Origin: Holophagae bacterium
GTDB taxonomy: Bacteria > Acidobacteriota > Thermoanaerobaculia > Thermoanaerobaculales > Sulfomarinibacteraceae
Length of the DNA stretch: 5,994 bases
Assembly (NCBI GenBank): GCA_030609785.1
Contig: JAUWTC010000180.1
Coordinates: 1-5,994, forward strand
Reading direction: 5' to 3'
In this document: positions 1 through 5,994 of the stretch, piece by piece
How the letters are laid out: each line of letters begins with the position of its first letter
Position numbering within the stretch: the stretch's first letter is position 1
Position numbers and translations under genes: made by a program
The notes under the pieces: generated by a model
Database searches by the model: none
What the model was told of the DNA's origin: nothing
The model's input: the letters and a program-made list of their open reading frames with translations, nothing else

Positions 1-1963
1 CAGCGCCGGCCGCCTCGGCAAGCAAACGCGCCACCTCCGGCACTCGCCGGCAGTGACCGTGTGTATACGGCGACTTGGCATCGATGGCGCCGGCCAGGAC
101 CTGGGTGAAGGACTCCAGGAGGTCCTTCTGGGCCTGCAAAAGCCGACGCAGATCGAGGGCGACGGCGGCGTTGGATGACAGGGCCTCGATGAACGGCACC
201 ACTTCGGGGTCGAAGGGCACGGTGTCGCCTGCGTCATTGCGGGCGTTGACCAACTGCAGTAGGCCGACAAGTTCTGCCTGCTGATCCAAGAGCGGCACGC
301 TGAGTGCCGAGGAAACCCGGTAATCGTCGCTGTCGAATCGCCGGCGAATCTCCGACAGGTCGAAACGAAGGTCAGAGGCTTGGCCGTCGATGGCGATTGT
401 CTGCCCCAACCGTGCCGTCTCGGTATCCAGGTGGGGGAGACCCGTAGGGGCCATTTCCGACTGCAGCGGCACAAGCGCGTGAGGCGGTGTGTTCCCGCTG
501 GTGCCTCCGAAGTGCCTCCCTGTCTTGGAGTTTTCCAGTACGGCGACTTCGAGACCGGCCTCCTCCTCGTTGTGGGTCAGGATGACGCCGCCATCGGCGT
601 GAGAGACCTTGCAGGCCTCGCGCAGAATCATTTCCATCAGGCGTCGGGCGTCCTTTTCCGCCGACAGCGCCCGAGAGATCTCGAAGAACTGCTGTATCGA
701 TGACTTCATCACCGCCATGGTGGTGGCCAGTTGATCCACTTCGGCGATTCGGGAACGTGTAGTCAGGGGTTTGGACAGCTTGAACCTGCGGATCTGCTCC
801 GCCTCGCGAGCAAGCGAGTGGAGCGAGGTTGAGAGGTTGCCTGAAACCCAGAACACAACCAATACGGCCGCCAACAAAAGAACGCATGAGATGAGCAGAC
901 TCTGATTGCGGGCCCGAATCACCTCAGCCAAGAGCTCGTCTCGCGGGATCAAAGTCGCCAGAATCGCCCCGTGTGCTCTTCGTGAAGGAAGAGGAGACAG
1001 GGATCCGAGCCACACCCTTCCGCCTTCCGTGATCTCGAAACGTCTGTCGTCAACGCCTGCGGCGACAATATCGGCCAGTTTCAGGTAGACGGGGTCCCCC
1101 AGCTGAGCCAGATGAGGCATCTCCACCTCACCGGTGTCATCCATTTCCGGACGGTCCTGGGCCGGTGGGTCAGACATGGCGATGATGTTTCCTCGAGCGT
1201 CCACGGCAACGATCCTGGAGGATGGCGTAACACGTTGTTCCGCCAGGCCTCGCGAGAGGTCATGGAAAGAAATGTCAACGCCGATGACCGCGCCGCCGTC
1301 CCTGAACTTCCGTGCCGTGGTCAGGCCGACTTCGCGCGTCGTGTAAAAGGTGTAGAACCCTGTCGTGATCTGTGCCTCGCCAGCCATCGCGGAGCGGTAC
1401 CAGCCGCGTACTCGGGGATCGAAATCGGTGTCGGGAAGCGCCCTCGACTCTATCTCCCGGAGGTCGCCGTCAAAAAAGAGCAATCGGCCGGCGAGTCGGC
1501 CTTCTTCGTCGCGGTCGAGGCTCTGTACCGCGTAGACGCTGTCTTCAGGTGAGTCCAACCGGCGGCGAGCAACCTCTTTGCCAAGCAGTGACCGCACCAG
1601 GAAGAAGTCGCCGTCCGCAGAGCCTACGAAAATTGTGGACAGGGCAGGGTTCCGCTGCAACGCCTCGGTGAACAGGTCAAGCCACTCCAACCTCTGCTCC
1701 AGACTGGAAACCGATGGGTCGAGGGTTTCCGCCGCCACATCCACCAAGGCCTGTGCCGGCTGGTAGAGCTGGGCGATGCTGAGTCGCAGGTGCTCGGAGA
1801 TCCTCTGAACCAAATCCTCGGCGCCCAGAAGCGCGATTCGGCGGTTGCGTGAGTGACTGAATAGAATGATGGTCAGACCGAGCACAACGAACATTACGGT
1901 GAACGTCGTCGCCAAGGTGAAATACAGGGGGTATCGCCTGCGTGTGACGGTCATGATTCCCAT
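1..1963 (-). CDS. Membrane sensor, Cache-HAMP-GAF-HD-GYP (probable cyclic-di-GMP phosphodiesterase), 3' end off window
   Basis: One uninterrupted minus-strand reading frame of 654 codons runs from ATG 1963 to the left edge. An in-frame TGA lies eight codons upstream of this ATG; a second ATG at 1954 is an alternative start, and neither has a strong ribosome site. Seen in the translation: a transmembrane helix at about residues 13-35; an extracytoplasmic region to about 350 with the Cache-like signature DPRVRGWY at 182-189; a second helix at about 355-374; a HAMP segment at about 375-428 (EAEQIRRF, then SRIAEVDQLA); a GAF domain at about 430-605 (SVPLLDQQAELVGLLQLVN); and AIDAKSPYTHGHCRRV at 626-641. 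The last motif matches the first helix of HD-GYP domains, with His637 at the position of their first metal-binding His. The HD and GYP motifs lie outside the window, so activity cannot be judged. From family knowledge, such proteins sense a periplasmic ligand and hydrolyse cyclic-di-GMP in the cytoplasm. The ligand is unknown. The nitrilase lies 89 bases upstream on the same strand. Confidence 0.88.
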   Translation of the reverse strand, partial: MGIMTVTRRRYPLYFTLATTFTVMFVVLGLTIILFSHSRNRRIALLGAEDLVQRISEHLRLSIAQLYQPAQALVDVAAETLDPSVSSLEQRLEWLDLFTEALQRNPALSTIFVGSADGDFFLVRSLLGKEVARRRLDSPEDSVYAVQSLDRDEEGRLAGRLLFFDGDLREIESRALPDTDFDPRVRGWYRSAMAGEAQITTGFYTFYTTREVGLTTARKFRDGGAVIGVDISFHDLSRGLAEQRVTPSSRIVAVDARGNIIAMSDPPAQDRPEMDDTGEVEMPHLAQLGDPVYLKLADIVAAGVDDRRFEITEGGRVWLGSLSPLPSRRAHGAILATLIPRDELLAEVIRARNQSLLISCVLLLAAVLVVFWVSGNLSTSLHSLAREAEQIRRFKLSKPLTTRSRIAEVDQLATTMAVMKSSIQQFFEISRALSAEKDARRLMEMILREACKVSHADGGVILTHNEEEAGLEVAVLENSKTGRHFGGTSGNTPPHALVPLQSEMAPTGLPHLDTETARLGQTIAIDGQASDLRFDLSEIRRRFDSDDYRVSSALSVPLLDQQAELVGLLQLVNARNDAGDTVPFDPEVVPFIEALSSNAAVALDLRRLLQAQKDLLESFTQVLAGAIDAKSPYTHGHCRRVPEVARLLAEAAGA

Positions 1964-1991
1964 AATAGCCGGGCACCGGCCGTTTCAGATG

Positions 1992-2019
1992 AATATGCCT
2001 CGCACTTAAATTTTTTCAA
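1992..2019 (-). promoter_or_regulatory. Possible sigma-70-type promoter of the sensor gene
   Basis: On the minus strand TTGAAA (2019-2014, five of six to TTGACA) is followed after 16 bases by CATATT (1997-1992, four of six to TATAAT). This would put the transcript start about 20 bases before ATG 1963. The region is AT-rich compared with the flanking genes. This is a match by eye only, and such matches are common in AT-rich spacers. Confidence 0.28.
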
Positions 2020-2047
2020 AAAGACGATCTCGCCTTCCGGGAAAGCG
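2018..2047 (-). terminator. Possible terminator downstream of the nitrilase
   Basis: Six bases past the nitrilase stop, the minus strand can fold CGCTTTC/GGAAGGCG-type arms (2047-2031) into a stem of about seven pairs, including one G-T, with a three-base loop. A run of five T follows at 2022-2018. Eight bases separate stem and T-run, more than in a good intrinsic terminator, so termination may be weak and read-through into the sensor gene is possible. Confidence 0.35.
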
Positions 2048-2052
2048 GGGAA

Positions 2053-3009
2053 TCAGCGGAGCTTTTTTGTTTCGGGGGAGAAGGAAAATGGCGTCTGAAC
2101 GCCGTCCCGAACATCGAGTTTGAAGATGTCCGGCCTTGAATAGTGGCCCGCGACATCGAGGCTCCGACGAGCGGTGGCGACGCGGGAGGGGTCGATGTCG
2201 GCCGACAAGATGCCGTGTTGTTGTCTCATTGGTCCGGCCACGATTTTGCCCCCGGGCTCGACGATCACCGAATCCCCGGGGTTGATCCACTCGTCGTTGT
2301 CCGGGAACAGCTGGTCACGTCCGATGAGATCCTCAGGAATGTCGGCTGCTTGCATCGACGTGCCCGAACTGACGACCCAGCATCTGGCTTCCCTGGCGAT
2401 GTGTTGCATTGTCCCAATCCAACCCTCTCCACAGTCCCACGTGGGTGCCACGAGCACCTCCAGTCCTTGTGAGTAAAGAGCATAGCGGGCCAAGGGCATA
2501 TAGTTCTCCCAACAGAGGAGTACGCCGATTCTGCCGCAGGGAGTGTCATAAACCCGGAGTCCTGAGGCGTCACCGAATCCCCAGACCATTCGTTCCGGAT
2601 TCGTCGGCATCAGTTTTCTGTGTTTGTTGCAGATCTGTCCATCGGGATCGATTGTGATGTAGGTGTTGTAGAGCGTCGACCTGCTCATCGTGTCGTCCCG
2701 CTCGTCGATACCGCAGAGAATGTGGACACCATGCTGTTTGGCGGCGTCGCGGAGTGGGTCCAGATCGTCTCTGGAGAGGTCGACAGCATTCTTGATCAGC
2801 TGATCGTAAAGCTGCTCTGTGAGCTTCATGTCCCCGCCTGGACGAAGACGCCATATCCAAGTCGGATAACCCGGGATGAATGCTTCGGGGAAAACAACGA
2901 CTTCAGCGCCGTCATTCGCGGCATCTTTGGTCAGCGAAACTGCCTTTTCCAAGGTTGAGTTTCGGTCGAGCAGAACAGGTGGGTGTTGAACTACAGCGAT
3001 TTTCCCCAT
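2053..3009 (-). CDS. Nitrilase (carbon-nitrogen hydrolase, branch 1 nitrilase type)
   Basis: Predicted cytoplasmic enzyme of 318 residues that would hydrolyse a nitrile to a carboxylic acid and ammonia (EC 3.5.5.1 type). The triad of the nitrilase superfamily is complete: Glu42 in FPEAFIPGYP, Lys132 in HRKLMPTNPER, and Cys166 in LLCWENYMPLARYAL, followed by VAPTWD. The CWEN and HRKLMPT contexts are those of true nitrilases rather than amidases, carbamoylases or NAD synthetase domains. ATG 3009 is preferred because a GGAGG lies seven bases before it; ATG 3015, two codons earlier, has only one base of spacing. The protein is complete and compact, without the longer C-terminal tail of many characterised nitrilases. 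Substrate cannot be read from sequence: aliphatic or aryl nitriles, or cyanide (cyanide dihydratase), are all possible. It is divergent from argG and on the same strand as the sensor gene. No nitrile hydratase, aldoxime dehydratase or Nit1-cluster partner is visible. Confidence 0.93.
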   Translation of the reverse strand: MGKIAVVQHPPVLLDRNSTLEKAVSLTKDAANDGAEVVVFPEAFIPGYPTWIWRLRPGGDMKLTEQLYDQLIKNAVDLSRDDLDPLRDAAKQHGVHILCGIDERDDTMSRSTLYNTYITIDPDGQICNKHRKLMPTNPERMVWGFGDASGLRVYDTPCGRIGVLLCWENYMPLARYALYSQGLEVLVAPTWDCGEGWIGTMQHIAREARCWVVSSGTSMQAADIPEDLIGRDQLFPDNDEWINPGDSVIVEPGGKIVAGPMRQQHGILSADIDPSRVATARRSLDVAGHYSRPDIFKLDVRDGVQTPFSFSPETKKLR

Positions 3010-3016
3010 TTGCATG

Positions 3017-3021
3017 CCTCC
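3017..3021 (-). promoter_or_regulatory. Ribosome binding site deciding the nitrilase start
   Basis: GGAGG on the minus strand at 3021-3017. Seven bases separate it from ATG 3009 but only one from ATG 3015, which favours the shorter protein beginning MGKIAVVQ. Confidence 0.7.
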
Positions 3022-3026
3022 AACCA

Positions 3027-3060
3027 GGTTATATAAATGAAATACTCGAATTCTATAACC
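3027..3060. repeat. Inverted repeat GGTTATA / TATAACC
   Basis: Perfect 7-base arms at 3027-3033 and 3054-3060, separated by 20 bases that include the palindrome GAATTC (3048-3053). It lies 18 to 51 bases upstream of the nitrilase start, where an operator for a dimeric regulator or the promoter itself would be expected. It could be chance in AT-rich DNA. Confidence 0.4.
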
Positions 3061-3076
3061 GGTACTTTTCTGAATA

Positions 3077-3110
3077 ATTCCTGAGAAGGAACACCTCGCC
3101 GGTCAGGAAT
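3077..3110. repeat. Inverted repeat ATTCCTGA / TCAGGAAT
   Basis: Perfect 8-base arms at 3077-3084 and 3103-3110 with an 18-base spacer. A nested alternative, TTCCT-GAGA-AGGAA at 3078-3091, shares the left arm, so two mutually exclusive hairpins are possible. It sits roughly midway between the divergent genes and could be a regulator site or a leader structure for either gene. Confidence 0.45.
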
Positions 3111-3209
3111 AGGAGAAGGGCAGACGGAAGTAAACGGTCGTTCAGAAAATCACCGAAACTCTGCCTTTGGGTTTACACTTTGTTGAGGCTTTGGCTGTCG
3201 GGATTGGTT

Positions 3210-3214
3210 GGAGG
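3210..3214 (+). promoter_or_regulatory. Ribosome binding site deciding the argG start
   Basis: GGAGG five bases before GTG 3220. The upstream in-frame TTG at 3208 overlaps this site and has no comparable site of its own, so GTG 3220 is the better start. Confidence 0.75.
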
Positions 3215-3219
3215 GTGTT

Positions 3220-4452
3220 GTGAGCAACAAAGTCGTTCTTGCATACAGTGGTGGACTGGATACGTCGGTTCTTCTGAAGTGGCTCAGCCTGAAAGGTTTC
3301 GAGGTCATTGCCTACGTCGCCGACGTCGGTCAGGAAGAAGATTTCGAGGCTGTCAGGAAGAAGGCGATCGAAACCGGGGCATCAAAGGTATTCGTCGAGG
3401 ACCTCAAGAGAGAGTTCGTCACCGACTACATCTTTCCGGCATTCAAAGCCAATGCGATCTACGAGGGACGCTACCTCCTGGGGACGGCGATTGCCAGGCC
3501 GATCATTGCCAAGCGTCAGATTGAAATTGCAGACTCCGAAGGTGCGGCCTACGTTTCGCACGGAGCGACGGGCAAGGGCAACGACCAGGTTCGGTTTGAG
3601 TTGGCCTATTACGCCCTCAATCCGGAGATCAAGGTCATCGCACCGTGGAAGGACAGTGATTTTCTCAGAGATTTCAAAGGGCGTCCGGAGCTTCTGGCCT
3701 TTGCTGCCGAACACGGCATCGAGGTCAAGGCTTCGACCGGGAAATCCTTCAGCGAGGACGACAACCTGCTGCACATCAGCCACGAGTCCGGCATCCTCGA
3801 GGATCCTGCCTACCACGCGGGGGAGGAGATCTACTCCAAGACGGTCAGTCCTGAACTCGCGCCCGACACACCGACCCGGATCTCCATCGAGTTCAAGGAC
3901 GGCATCCCGATCAGGGTTACGAATCTCGATGACGGACGGGAGGAGCGCGAGCCGCTGGCCGTGTTCACCTACCTCAACGAAGTGGGAGGGGCCAACGGCA
4001 TCGGTCGACTTGACATGGTCGAGAACCGCTTCATCGGCATCAAGTCGCGAGGCATCTACGAGACGCCGGGGGGTACCATCCTGCACCTGGCCCATCGCGA
4101 CATCGAGGGCATCGCCATGGACCGCGAGGTGATGCGGCTCAGGGACATGCTGTCGGCCAAATTGTCGGAGTTGATCTACAACGGTTTCTGGTTTTCCCCG
4201 GAAATGGAGTTCCTGATGGCAGCCGTGGACAAGAGCCAGGAGCTCATCGACGGAGTGGTCGACCTCAAGCTCTTCAAGGGTGGTGTTTCGGTGCTCGGCA
4301 GAGTCTCGCACAGTTCGCTCTATGACCAGGAGTTTTCTTCCATGGAGATCGAAGGCGGCTTCGATCAGACCGATTCCCAGGGTTTCATCAAGATCAACGC
4401 CATCCGCCTGATGGCCCACCACGCGATTTCTCATCGCAAGGTCGGAGAGTGA
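3220..4452 (+). CDS. argG: Argininosuccinate synthase
   Basis: Cytoplasmic ATP-dependent ligase that joins citrulline and aspartate to give argininosuccinate, AMP and pyrophosphate, the penultimate step of arginine synthesis (EC 6.3.4.5). The 410-residue protein has the usual family length. The N-type ATP pyrophosphatase loop AYSGGLDTS is at residues 8-16. [14 protein letters not shown] at 114-127 carries the Thr, Asn, Asp and Arg (117, 121, 122, 125) that align with substrate-binding positions. [15 protein letters not shown] at 182-196 is the expected conserved stretch in the synthetase domain, and the C-terminal half matches the family without breaks. GTG 3220 is chosen from its ribosome site; TTG 3208 would add four residues. 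argH follows immediately, giving a two-gene argGH unit. A long antisense frame (3382-4434) is a coding shadow. Confidence 0.97.
   Translation: MSNKVVLAYSGGLDTSVLLKWLSLKGFEVIAYVADVGQEEDFEAVRKKAIETGASKVFVEDLKREFVTDYIFPAFKANAIYEGRYLLGTAIARPIIAKRQIEIADSEGAAYVSHGATGKGNDQVRFELAYYALNPEIKVIAPWKDSDFLRDFKGRPELLAFAAEHGIEVKASTGKSFSEDDNLLHISHESGILEDPAYHAGEEIYSKTVSPELAPDTPTRISIEFKDGIPIRVTNLDDGREEREPLAVFTYLNEVGGANGIGRLDMVENRFIGIKSRGIYETPGGTILHLAHRDIEGIAMDREVMRLRDMLSAKLSELIYNGFWFSPEMEFLMAAVDKSQELIDGVVDLKLFKGGVSVLGRVSHSSLYDQEFSSMEIEGGFDQTDSQGFIKINAIRLMAHHAISHRKVGE
4444..4447 (+). promoter_or_regulatory. Ribosome binding site of argH inside the end of argG
   Basis: GGAG within the last codons of argG. It lies seven bases before GTG 4455 but only one before GTG 4449, so it supports the later start and translational coupling. 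Confidence 0.55.
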
Positions 4453-4454
4453 GC

Positions 4455-5663
4455 GTGAGCAGGGACAAAGAAACCCTGTGGCGGAAAGAGGGAAAAGCAG
4501 AAGTAGATCAAATGGTGCTTGAGTTTACCGTTGGAGACGACGTCTTCTGGGATCAGCGTCTCGTGCCTTTTGACTGCCGAGCCTCCATCGCCCATGTTCG
4601 GATGCTGGCGACCATCGACCTGCTGACACCTGAAGAGGCCGCTGCCCTGGAAAGTTGTCTGGATGAGATTGTTGCTCTCGAAGCCGATGGGAAGTTCAAG
4701 GTCACGGCGGACCATGAGGACTGCCACACGGCCCTCGAACTCTACCTGACCGAAAAGCTCGGTGCGCTCGGCAAGAAGGTCCACGTCGGACGCTCCCGCA
4801 ACGATCAGGTTTTGACCGCCTTGAGATTGTACGAACTGGCCGAATTGGATCGGCTCGAGGATCTGGTGGGCCGCCTGTCATCGAGCCTCGAAGAGGCCTG
4901 CGGGCGAAACGGCGAGATCGGGCTTCCCGGTTACACCCACATGCAGCCGGCCATGCCGTCGTCGGTGGGGCTTTGGCTGGGCTGTTTTCGGGCAGCTCTT
5001 GAAGATGATCTGATTTTGCTGGACGCTGCACGCAGGTTGATCAATCAAAATCCGCTGGGTACGGCGGCGGGTTTCGGTGTGCCGGTGTTCGAGCTTGACC
5101 GGAAGATGACCGCCGTGGACCTCGGATTCGCCCGGGTCCAGGCCAACCCAATTTACGCTCAGCACAGCCGTGGCAAGTTCGAGGGCGTCGTGCTCCACGT
5201 CGCGAGCCAGATCATGTACGACCTCAATCGGCTGGCCAGTGATTTGATGCTCTTCACCATGCGTGAGATGGCTTTTGTCGTCTTGCCGGAGGCCCTGTGC
5301 ACCGGCTCCTCGATCATGCCTCAGAAACGAAACCCCGATGTGCTCGAGCTCATTCGTGCCAAGTACCACACGGTGTTGGGGGATGAAACGACCATCCGGC
5401 ACCTCAGTACGAACTTGATCTCCGGTTACAACCGTGATGTGCAGCTGACCAAGGGACCGCTGATGCGAGGTCTCGATGCCACCGCTCGGAGCCTCGCCAT
5501 GATGGCCCGAATCGTCACTGACATGGAGATCGACGCCGAAAGGTGTCGCCAGGCAATGGGCGAGGAACTCTACGCTACCGAAAGAGCCTACCGCCTGGTC
5601 CGCGAGGGAGTGCCCTTCCGCGATGCTTATCGAAGAGTTGCTGAAGAGGCGAGGAAGAAATAG
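4455..5663 (+). CDS. argH: Argininosuccinate lyase, short C-terminal form
   Basis: Cytoplasmic homotetrameric lyase of the fumarase/aspartase superfamily that splits argininosuccinate into arginine and fumarate (EC 4.3.2.1). Conserved regions, numbered from GTG 4455 (402 residues): HEDCHTALE at 87-95; HVGRSRNDQV at 110-119; GYTHMQPAMPSS with His162 as the catalytic His position; and the superfamily signature TGSSIMPQKRNPD at 283-295, whose serine loop supplies the catalytic Ser. The N-terminus has LWRKEG and FTVGDDVFWDQRL instead of the common LWGGRF start, resembling the divergent Xanthomonas-type lyases. The protein stops just after GVPFRDAYRRVAEEARKK, where most homologues continue for about 40 residues. 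The core and active sites are intact, so it is probably functional. GTG 4455 fits the ribosome site; GTG 4449 would give 404 residues and overlap argG by four bases. The antisense frame at 4878-5762 is a shadow. Confidence 0.95.
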   Translation: MSRDKETLWRKEGKAEVDQMVLEFTVGDDVFWDQRLVPFDCRASIAHVRMLATIDLLTPEEAAALESCLDEIVALEADGKFKVTADHEDCHTALELYLTEKLGALGKKVHVGRSRNDQVLTALRLYELAELDRLEDLVGRLSSSLEEACGRNGEIGLPGYTHMQPAMPSSVGLWLGCFRAALEDDLILLDAARRLINQNPLGTAAGFGVPVFELDRKMTAVDLGFARVQANPIYAQHSRGKFEGVVLHVASQIMYDLNRLASDLMLFTMREMAFVVLPEALCTGSSIMPQKRNPDVLELIRAKYHTVLGDETTIRHLSTNLISGYNRDVQLTKGPLMRGLDATARSLAMMARIVTDMEIDAERCRQAMGEELYATERAYRLVREGVPFRDAYRRVAEEARKK

Positions 5664-5670
5664 CTGCAAA

Positions 5671-5704
5671 TGACCTCTCGCAAAGATCGCAGAGGTCGCC
5701 AAGA
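5671..5704 (+). repeat. Hairpin with degenerate 9-base tandem repeat after argH
   Basis: Eight bases past the argH stop, GACCTCT (5672-5678) and AGAGGTC (5691-5697) form a perfect 7-base stem, with one further T-G pair, around a 12-base loop. The same DNA reads as three degenerate tandem 9-mers, TCGCAAAGA, TCGCAGAGG and TCGCCAAGA (5678-5704). There is no T-run after the stem, so a classical intrinsic terminator is not supported, though the hairpin could stabilise the argGH transcript end. The pattern looks like a piece of a dispersed intergenic repeat. Confidence 0.5.
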
Positions 5705-5745
5705 AGAAATAATTACATCCGCGCGAAGCGCCGTGCCCACGCTGA

Positions 5746-5792
5746 TCCCTTCGGGACCTCATGCCTGCGGCATGGCCGCCCTGCCGGGCGGC
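5746..5792. repeat. Cluster of three adjacent palindromes
   Basis: Three hairpins follow each other: TCCC-TTC-GGGA (5746-5756), CATGCC-TGC-GGCATG (5760-5774) and GCCGCCC-TGCC-GGGCGGC (5775-5792). The last two are perfect 6- and 7-base stems abutting each other. CGTGCC (5732-5737) can also pair with GGCACG (5790-5795) to enclose the whole group, at the cost of part of the third stem. The arrangement resembles REP-like palindromic units or a multibranched RNA. No T-tract follows on either strand. Confidence 0.6.
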
Positions 5793-5805
5793 ACGCGATG
5801 TCCCT

Positions 5806-5890
5806 ACCTCGGAGTGAGGGCCGGATTGGTCTCAGGCAATATGGGCGAATCAATACCTCTGGGAAACCAATACGGGCCTCAGTCCGAGGT
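5806..5890. repeat. Long imperfect inverted repeat (25-base arms)
   Basis: Arms 5806-5830 and 5866-5890 are complementary at 22 of 25 positions, beginning ACCTCGG and ending CCGAGGT. The 35-base centre allows five more pairs (CTCAG 5831-5835 with CTGGG 5859-5863, one of them T-G) after a two-base bulge. The result is a hairpin of about 30 pairs with a loop of about 23 bases. The three mismatches are single and spread out. It could be a small non-autonomous palindromic element, a structured RNA, or a bidirectional terminator-like structure between convergent genes. No target-site duplication or reading frame supports a specific class. Confidence 0.65.
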
Positions 5891-5922
5891 TCATAACCGG
5901 GGAAAAGACTGTCTCTTCTTCT

Positions 5923-5994
5923 CTAATGCACCTTTGCTGCGGGATCTTCGTCGTCCATGCCGTGGGTCATGACGAAGAAGTAGGCTGCAAAGGG
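5923..5994 (-). CDS. Possible C-terminal end of a gene entering from the right edge
   Basis: The minus strand is open from the right edge for 23 codons to a TAG at 5925-5923. It reads a hydrophobic stretch PFAAYFFVMTHG followed by an acidic, polar tail MDDEDPAAKVH, which looks like the end of a membrane or soluble protein rather than random translation. I do not recognise the family, and 23 codons are too few to be sure. If real, it is convergent with argH. Confidence 0.3.
   Translation of the reverse strand, partial: PFAAYFFVMTHGMDDEDPAAKVH

Larger units (their letters stand above)
3022..3209. other. Divergent intergenic region between nitrilase and argG
   Basis: This spacer should hold both divergent promoters. 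The nitrilase-proximal third (about 3028-3080) is AT-rich with several TATA-like words; the argG-proximal part has TACACT near 3173 as a weak -10 candidate, with no good -35 at 17 bases. I could not assign either promoter with confidence. GAATAATTC at 3072-3080 resembles two ArgR half-sites, but with one base between halves rather than the four of an ARG box, so I do not call it an operator. Two inverted repeats are listed separately. No gene is seen here. Confidence 0.6.

Noticed and set aside
372..887. Minus-strand open frame of 171 codons, and smaller frames at 1081-1278 and 1677-1976
   Set aside because: They lie in other frames inside the continuous 654-codon sensor gene; their translations are arginine-rich and lack domain features, while the sensor frame shows helices, HAMP, GAF and HD-GYP motifs.
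1112..1552. Plus-strand frame of 146 codons opposite the sensor gene
   Set aside because: Antisense shadow; no recognisable domain and no ribosome site of note.
2053..3009. Membership in a Nit1-type nitrilase gene cluster
   Set aside because: The usual partners (radical SAM protein, acetyltransferase, PurM-like protein, flavoprotein) are not adjacent.
3071..3080. ARG-box-like TGAATAATTC upstream of argG
   Set aside because: The half-sites are one base apart instead of four and there is no second box, so an ArgR operator is not supported.
3382..4434. Minus-strand frame of 350 codons opposite argG
   Set aside because: Typical antisense shadow of a GC-rich gene; the argG frame carries every family motif.
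4878..5762. Minus-strand frame of 294 codons opposite argH and the spacer
   Set aside because: Antisense to the well-supported argH; no family resemblance.
5806..5890. Integron attC site or tRNA-like structure
   Set aside because: The attC core sequences are absent at the arm ends, and no cloverleaf with a T-arm or CCA end can be drawn.
5670..5972. Plus-strand frame of 100 codons after argH
   Set aside because: It reads straight through all the palindromes of the spacer and has no domain or convincing start signal; its openness seems incidental.

Overview
The window looks like a chromosomal piece of a moderately GC-rich, Gram-negative-type bacterium carrying ordinary housekeeping and signalling genes. 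Nothing in it points to a phage, plasmid or CRISPR system. Taxonomy cannot be fixed from the sequence. The mix of a standard ArgG, a short divergent ArgH of the LW-x-K type, a Cache-HAMP-GAF-HD-GYP sensor and palindrome-rich spacers would fit an environmental lineage such as Acidobacteriota or a deltaproteobacterium-like group, but this is a weak inference.

Layout. (1) Positions 1-1963, minus strand: the first 654 residues of a large membrane sensor. It has an N-terminal transmembrane helix, an extracytoplasmic Cache-type domain, a second helix, HAMP, GAF, and the start of an HD-GYP phosphodiesterase domain that runs off the left edge. (2) 1964-2052: an 89-base spacer with a possible terminator for the nitrilase and a possible promoter for the sensor. 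(3) 2053-3009, minus strand: a complete nitrilase with an intact Glu-Lys-Cys triad. (4) 3022-3209: a divergent intergenic region, AT-rich at its left end, with two separate inverted repeats. (5) 3220-4452 and 4455-5663, plus strand: argG and argH, tightly coupled, catalysing the last two steps of arginine biosynthesis (citrulline to argininosuccinate to arginine). (6) 5664-5922: about 260 bases with no convincing gene but dense secondary structure: a degenerate 9-base tandem repeat inside a hairpin, three small palindromes, and a 25-base inverted repeat with 22 matches. (7) 5923-5994, minus strand: possibly the last 23 codons of a convergent gene entering from the right edge.

The nitrilase and the sensor lie on the same strand, with the nitrilase upstream, so read-through could link them. 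argGH is transcribed divergently from them. I see no convincing new multi-gene system. The least explained part is the structured spacer after argH, which looks like a palindromic intergenic element or a structured RNA. Next are the short C-terminus of ArgH and the inverted repeats between nitrilase and argG.
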